Part shown: positions 62,581-64,000 of the stretch, piece by piece
How positions within the stretch are numbered: position 1 is the stretch's first letter
How the letters are laid out: every line of letters starts with the position of its first letter
Translations under genes and position numbers: made by a program
Notes under the pieces: model-generated
What the model saw: only the letters and a program-made list of their open reading frames with translations
Databases searched by the model: none
Told to the model about the DNA's origin: nothing
From: Pseudosulfitobacter pseudonitzschiae
Lineage (GTDB): Bacteria; Pseudomonadota; Alphaproteobacteria; Rhodobacterales; Rhodobacteraceae
DNA: 64,000 nt
Reading direction: 5' to 3'
Assembly: GCF_002222635.1 (NCBI RefSeq)
Contig: NZ_CP022415.1
Location: 1,674,001-1,738,000 of the forward strand

Positions 62581-64000
62581 TCAGAACGAGGTCGACAGGG
62601 TCAGATCGAAGCTTTGCTCGCGGTCAAACGTCTCTTTCTTGATCGCGTCGGTAAAGTTGAACCGCAACGGACCAACAGGAGTGTCCCATAGGATCGAAAG
62701 CCCCACGACGTGACGGAAAGAACCATCCGCGCCCACTACATTGGGATTACCAGCAACGCCATTCACGTCGCTGAGATCCCACAGATTGCCCACGTCATAG
62801 AAGACAGCACCGCGAATACCGTATTCTTCCGGCAGACCCAACGGAAATTGCGCCTCGAAGCGCGCTGTCAGGTACAGGTTGCCGCCCAAAGCATTATCGA
62901 ATGTACCATCCGATTCGCGCGGACCAATACCACCCGGCTCAAAGCCACGCATGATGCTGGGCCCCAAAATAAAGCGATCCACCGCACGGTTGTTGCCCCC
63001 CAGCCAGCTTAGCGCGCCGCCTTCCAGCGTCGCAGTCAACGTAACCTCATCATTGAGAATACGCTTCTGGCCAACGATCTTCGCGGTAGTACGGATAAAC
63101 TCGCTGTCACCACCAAGACCAGCAAAGTCCTGACCGAATTGCAGCAAAACACCAGCATTAGGATTCAGCCCTGAACGGCGTGTATCGTAGGTATACGTAT
63201 AACCCACCGACGAGCGGAACTGCCGGCCCACTGAAAGATCGTCAGCGATGACCAACCCGACAAGGGCAGCAGTTCTAGCCTGCACATCAATCGCTTCGGC
63301 GGTGTAACGCACCTGCAAACGACCATTTTCACTAACTGGAAAGCCCAGACTTGGCTGAAAAATGATCTCTTGCGTATCATAATCCGAGTATTCACTCTCA
63401 GTCGTTCCATACTGCAGTTGCAATCCGAATGTCAGATCACGACCTAGTAGAGCAGGCTCTACAAAAATCAGCCCATAGGATTCTGATTCTTCTGCTGTGG
63501 TAAAGTTCAGCGTCAGTTCCTGTCCGCGACCAACAAAGTTGCGTTCGACAAAGGACACAGCGAGACCGAAGCCACCCGTGGACGAAAATGTCCCGCCAAA
63601 GCTCAGCGAGCCCGTGGGCTTTTCGACCACATCCACGTCAACGATCACCTGATCCGGGCCAGAGCCTTGGCGGGCGTTCACTTCGGCGGATTCAAAGAAA
63701 TCCAGCGCACGGATGCGTTCCGCGCTTTCGCGGATTTCACGCGGGTTGAACGGGTCGCCTTCTGCCACCGGGAACTGGCGACGCAAAACGCGATCCAGTG
63801 TGGTCGTGTTGCCTTCGATGTCGATACGCTCGACAAAGACTCGCGGGCCACGGCTGATGACAAATTCGATATCCAGCGTCAGATCGCGATCATTGCGGGT
63901 GATGCGCGGCTCGACCCGCATAAAGTCAACGCTGTTGCGGATTGCCAGCGCTTCCATGCGCGAGATTTCCTGCTCGACCAGCGAGGGCGAGTAAATCACA
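62581..64000 (-). CDS. bamA: Outer-membrane assembly factor BamA (partial, N-terminus outside window)
   Basis: The C-terminal 472 residues of BamA, open at the window edge. The visible part holds the end of the POTRA region (FVISRGPRVFVERIDIEGNTTTLDRVLRRQFPVAEGDPFN and YSPSLVEQEIS before it) and the 16-stranded barrel, including the loop-6 block IMRGFEPGGIGPR and the final FDLTLSTSF. It inserts barrel proteins into the outer membrane and heads the skp-fabZ-lpx operon. Confidence 0.95.
   Translation of the reverse strand, partial: VIYSPSLVEQEISRMEALAIRNSVDFMRVEPRITRNDRDLTLDIEFVISRGPRVFVERIDIEGNTTTLDRVLRRQFPVAEGDPFNPREIRESAERIRALDFFESAEVNARQGSGPDQVIVDVDVVEKPTGSLSFGGTFSSTGGFGLAVSFVERNFVGRGQELTLNFTTAEESESYGLIFVEPALLGRDLTFGLQLQYGTTESEYSDYDTQEIIFQPSLGFPVSENGRLQVRYTAEAIDVQARTAALVGLVIADDLSVGRQFRSSVGYTYTYDTRRSGLNPNAGVLLQFGQDFAGLGGDSEFIRTTAKIVGQKRILNDEVTLTATLEGGALSWLGGNNRAVDRFILGPSIMRGFEPGGIGPRESDGTFDNALGGNLYLTARFEAQFPLGLPEEYGIRGAVFYDVGNLWDLSDVNGVAGNPNVVGADGSFRHVVGLSILWDTPVGPLRFNFTDAIKKETFDREQSFDLTLSTSF

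Overview
The window is a GC-rich chromosomal segment of an alphaproteobacterium of the Rhodobacteraceae (Roseobacter group). Pointers are the CtrA response regulator sequence, a DUF1153/SciP-like gene beside ctrA, the DUF6456 and DUF6477 proteins, a non-pyrrolysine MttB-family methyltransferase, an alphaproteobacterial rplM-rpsI pair, the bamA-skp-fabZ-lpxA-lpxI-lpxB operon, and two copies of a hairpin-linked intergenic repeat of a kind I recall from this family. No rRNA, tRNA, tmRNA or CRISPR array was recognised.

Region 1 (1-36.2 kb) is ordinary core genome: a partial MmgE/PrpD gene, a RatA/Coq10-like START protein, hpt, a DMT permease, lipA, katG, DUF6456 and DUF6477 genes, MttB-like, guaA, two DMT permeases, a FadL-type porin, a P-loop ATPase, metA, a hydrolase, ppk2-tetR, FkbM methyltransferase, a small outer-membrane protein, rplM-rpsI, a MocR regulator divergent from a DUF1127 gene, a thioesterase and a crotonase, trmFO, a methyltransferase-gluQ pair, hisI, an IscU-like gene, a soluble chemotaxis-receptor-like protein, a 42-residue membrane peptide gene, and recG-ligA.

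Region 2 (36.49-56.51 kb) is a 20-kb integrated element that splits ctrA. The N-terminal 175 codons of CtrA lie at 56.5-57.0 kb and the C-terminal 66 codons at 36.3-36.5 kb, on the same strand. A tyrosine integrase sits directly inside one junction, and an imperfect 16-bp direct repeat marks both ends. The element has two arms. The phage arm (46.9-56.4 kb) keeps the integrase, a capsid fragment fused in frame to a tail-assembly chaperone, tape measure, tail and fibre genes, holin-like, endolysin and overlapping spanin-like genes. Terminase, portal, connectors and tail tube are missing, so it is a deleted, defective prophage. The accessory arm (36.8-46.3 kb) holds exported and outer-membrane proteins, LysR and AraC regulators, an IS5-type remnant, a frameshifted adenine methyltransferase, and an AT-rich operon of a Hint-domain protein, a degenerate Hint-like protein and a 46-residue membrane peptide. 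Four same-orientation copies of a gene-tail repeat punctuate the boundary between the arms.

Region 3 (57.1-64 kb) is core again: the SciP-like DUF1153 gene, mnmA, and the lipid A / outer-membrane biogenesis operon ending in partial bamA.

The main biological inference is that this strain has lost the DNA-binding end of CtrA through prophage integration. Candidate CtrA boxes and the SciP-like partner therefore probably no longer have a functional regulator.
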